Source of the DNA: an uncultured Rhodospirillales bacterium
GTDB lineage: Bacteria > Pseudomonadota > Alphaproteobacteria > ATCC43930 > CGMCC-115725
Reading direction: 5' to 3'
Assembly: GCA_903822185.1 (NCBI GenBank)
Contig: CAIJOA010000011.1
Span: 186,001 to 250,000 of the forward strand
DNA length: 64,000 nucleotides
Each line of letters opens with the position of its first letter. The stretch's first letter is position 1. Below the pieces are notes generated by a model, which had not been told where the DNA came from, did no database searches, and worked only from the letters and a program-made list of their open reading frames with translations. Positions 61,978 through 64,000 of the stretch are shown here, in pieces. The translations under genes were made by a program, and so were the position numbers.

Positions 61978-63570
61978 TTACTTCGGCAGCTTCGCCGCGA
62001 ATTCAGATCCGCGTACGCACATCTTGCCGCGTTCGTCCTGCCACAGCTTTTCGGTCGTGTGCAGATAGCCGAGGGCGCGAGCGACGGTGCCGAAGTCGTA
62101 TTCTTTGAAATGCTCGGCAATGTCGGTGTAATAGACCGGCAGCTTCGCGATCAGCTCGAGAATCTTTTCCGACAGCGCTTTGACGTCGGCCTCGGTGCCG
62201 TTCTTGCCGGGCGTGTCGCCTTTGCCTTTGAGGTAATCGCCGATCTTCGCCGTATCGGCATAAGCATAGGAAATACGCTCGAACCGTTCCTTCGGAATAC
62301 CTTCGGAAATCGTCGCATCGATACCGACCTTGGCCGTCGTCGGCACGACACCTTGCGGCATCGGCAGGAGGCTGGGGTCGAGCGGTTTGCCGCGCGCTTC
62401 GGTGATGACCATGATATCGCGGTCGCCCTGCACGCGGGTCGCAATCGCCCATTCGACATCGTTGGCGTTGAAGACGTCGATATCGTCATCGACGACGACG
62501 ACATGCTTCAAATCCATCACCGACAAGGCCGCGAGCAGCGCGTTCTTGCCCTCGCCCGCCTGCTTCTTGATCGAAATGACCGCGTGCCAGAAGGCGCAAC
62601 CGCCCAGCGTGACATTGATGTCCTTCACCTGCACGCCAGCGGTGCGCAGCGCCTGACGGATCGCGGCATAGCGCGTCGGCGCGGCGAGCCAGGTATTTTC
62701 CCACGGCATATGCAGCGCGTAATAGACCGCGTCCTTGCGATGCGAGATTGCCTTCACCCGCACCAACGGGTTCCAGTGCAGCCCACCCATCAGCCGGGTG
62801 AATTCGCCGAAGCGACCTTCAGGCCAGGTCCAGCCGGTTGGCAGGATTTCGGCTTCGATGACGATTTCGGAATCGGCGATGTAGGGCAGATCGATGGTCT
62901 GGCATTGCGCCAATTCGACCGGTTCGCCGCGCATGCCGCCGGCGATGCCCATTTCATCGACGCCGAGCGGCGCGCGATAGCCCGAGCCCATGATTTCGAA
63001 CGGATGATTGCCGATGCTGATCGAGATCGGCAGCGGCTTGCCCGCCTTGAAAGCACGATCGGCGAAGAGCCGCATATTGTTCGGCGTCACCACGTCGATG
63101 CCGGTGAGGCCCTTTTCCTTTACGAGGAAGCGGTAGATGCCACTGTTGAGGCCCAATTCGGGATCGCGGGCGATGACGATGCCGGCAGTGATGACGGGAC
63201 CGCCATCGAACACCGAACACATCGGAATAGGGAGGTCGTACAAATTCGCATCGTCGCCGACCAGGGTGACTTCGCGCGTCGGCGAGGTTTCCACCATTTT
63301 TGGCGGTATCGGATGGTCGAGCGCGTTTTTGAGCTTATCTTCGATTTCGCGATACGTTTCACAGCCCATCGACATGATGGCGCGTTCGCGCGAGCGGATG
63401 ATGCCGGAGACGACCGGCATCTTATAACCGATCACATTATGGAAATAGAGCGCGGTTTCGGCCTGATCCACCAGGGTCGCGATATGGCGGATATCAACGG
63501 GTTGGTGCAGATCGACCAGCTCGCCAGCCTGCCGCAACCTATCGAGGAAACCACGAAAGCTCTCGGTCAT
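61978..63570 (-). CDS. UbiD family (de)carboxylase
   Basis: 530-residue prenylated-FMN-dependent decarboxylase of aromatic or unsaturated carboxylic acids. N-terminal region FRGFLDRLRQAGELVDLHQP, the central cofactor-binding core with NSGIYRFLVKEKGLTGID and SISIGNHP, the catalytic segment EGRFGEFTRLMGG (the acid and arginine used in decarboxylation), and AISHRKDAVYYALHMPWEN. A roughly 90-residue C-terminal stretch after IPKERFERISYAYADTAKIG is longer than in E. coli UbiD. No ubiX homologue is adjacent. The start at 63570 (MTESF) follows AGGA; a TTG six codons upstream is less likely. Confidence 0.9.
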   Translation of the reverse strand: MTESFRGFLDRLRQAGELVDLHQPVDIRHIATLVDQAETALYFHNVIGYKMPVVSGIIRSRERAIMSMGCETYREIEDKLKNALDHPIPPKMVETSPTREVTLVGDDANLYDLPIPMCSVFDGGPVITAGIVIARDPELGLNSGIYRFLVKEKGLTGIDVVTPNNMRLFADRAFKAGKPLPISISIGNHPFEIMGSGYRAPLGVDEMGIAGGMRGEPVELAQCQTIDLPYIADSEIVIEAEILPTGWTWPEGRFGEFTRLMGGLHWNPLVRVKAISHRKDAVYYALHMPWENTWLAAPTRYAAIRQALRTAGVQVKDINVTLGGCAFWHAVISIKKQAGEGKNALLAALSVMDLKHVVVVDDDIDVFNANDVEWAIATRVQGDRDIMVITEARGKPLDPSLLPMPQGVVPTTAKVGIDATISEGIPKERFERISYAYADTAKIGDYLKGKGDTPGKNGTEADVKALSEKILELIAKLPVYYTDIAEHFKEYDFGTVARALGYLHTTEKLWQDERGKMCVRGSEFAAKLPK

Positions 63571-63636
63571 GGATGCGTCCTGGGGCAAGGTTTGCTACAA
63601 GTCGTTAACGCTACAAAAGGGCAAGGAGCTGCGCAA

Positions 63637-64000
63637 GTGAGTGAAGAGACAATGCGCGCGTTGGTGTTGAAGGCGCATGGCGGGCTCGACAACCTGACCG
63701 TGGTCAACGATTACCCGCGTCCGAAGGCAATCGAAGGCCACGTCGTCATCCGTGTGCGGGCCAGCTCGTTCAATTATCATGACGTGTTCACGATGCGCGG
63801 CATGCCCGGCATCAAGGTGCCGCTGCCGATCGTCATCGGCCTCGACATGGCCGGCGAAATCGCCGAGGTCGGCGATGGCGTCGCACGCTGGAAAAAAGGT
63901 GACCGCGTTCTCGTCAACCCGGTCAACAAGCGTAAAGGCTTGCTGGGCGAGATGATGGATGGCGGCATGGCGCAATATTGTCTTGTCGCCGTTGATCAAT
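63637..64000 (+). CDS. Zinc-binding/quinone-type MDR dehydrogenase, N-terminal part (cut by window edge)
   Basis: The first 121 codons of a medium-chain dehydrogenase: MRALVLKAHGGLDNLTVVND, then ASSFNYHDVFTMRGMPGIKV, GLDMAGEIAEVGDGVARWKK and GDRVLVNP. The GTG at 63637 has AGGAG 8 bases upstream and is preferred to the ATG at 63652. The nucleotide-binding half lies outside the window, so NADH or NADPH preference is unknown. It is divergent from the UbiD gene, which may share its pathway. Confidence 0.88.
   Translation, partial: MSEETMRALVLKAHGGLDNLTVVNDYPRPKAIEGHVVIRVRASSFNYHDVFTMRGMPGIKVPLPIVIGLDMAGEIAEVGDGVARWKKGDRVLVNPVNKRKGLLGEMMDGGMAQYCLVAVDQ

Overview
The window is about 60% GC and densely coded. 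It reads as the chromosome of an alphaproteobacterium. The evidence is the tig-clpP-clpX-lon order on the minus strand, a glnB-glnA operon behind a sigma-54-type promoter, a bifunctional nnr gene and parE. The tRNA-His gene carries an encoded G-1 and C73, features reported as lost in the Rhizobiales/Rhodobacterales/Caulobacterales clade, so a Rhodospirillales-like lineage is more likely; no genus can be named. All calls come from reading the sequence, without database searches.

Layout. 0-5.4 kb: proteostasis block (lon partial, clpX, clpP, tig) and tRNA-Leu. 5.6-9.6 kb: minus-strand operon nnr > malonyl-CoA decarboxylase > alcohol dehydrogenase. 9.7-13.6 kb: tRNA-His, TSUP exporter, MscS channel, then glnB-glnA. 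13.7-17.9 kb: an accessory cassette (tandem GlcG-domain protein, GST, Rieske oxygenase, TetR) in which both promoters carry the same palindrome, with copies of a glnA-terminator-like hairpin on either side. 17.9-23.3 kb: a dicarboxylate-type catabolic operon (amidohydrolase, 4,5-dihydroxyphthalate decarboxylase-like protein, DctA-type symporter) divergent from a LysR regulator with two HTH domains, then a DUF2188-like gene and hutD. 23.4-26.5 kb: tex and a DUF3891 gene.

26.6-39.6 kb is the most interesting part: a likely nitrogen-scavenging cluster. It holds an HpxZ/AtzH-like protein, a RutA-like flavin monooxygenase fused by overlap to an isochorismatase-fold amidase, two further paralogous amidases, a PuuE-like deacetylase, two SsuA/TauA-type ABC importers, an MFS transporter and a LysR regulator. 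Four sites match the sigma-54 -24/-12 consensus, each placed and oriented in front of one of its transcription units, so nitrogen control by RpoN is a good hypothesis. One ABC ATPase gene there has a single in-frame amber codon.

39.7-51.4 kb: housekeeping and envelope genes (RumA-type methyltransferase, YkgJ-type protein, RlpA, dienelactone hydrolase, thioesterase, parE, a large YfhO-like membrane protein), two tandem orphan solute-binding proteins and a dispersed palindromic repeat. 51.5-57.7 kb: DEAD-box helicase, a Lrp/AsnC ligand-domain protein with ferredoxin reductase and Rieske ferredoxin, a possible small RNA, an ICMT-like membrane methyltransferase, a PEP-CTERM protein and an HU-like protein. 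57.7-64 kb: oxidative/aromatic metabolism (CoxL-type molybdoenzyme subunit, two MDR oxidoreductases, glyoxalase-like protein, UbiD-family decarboxylase).
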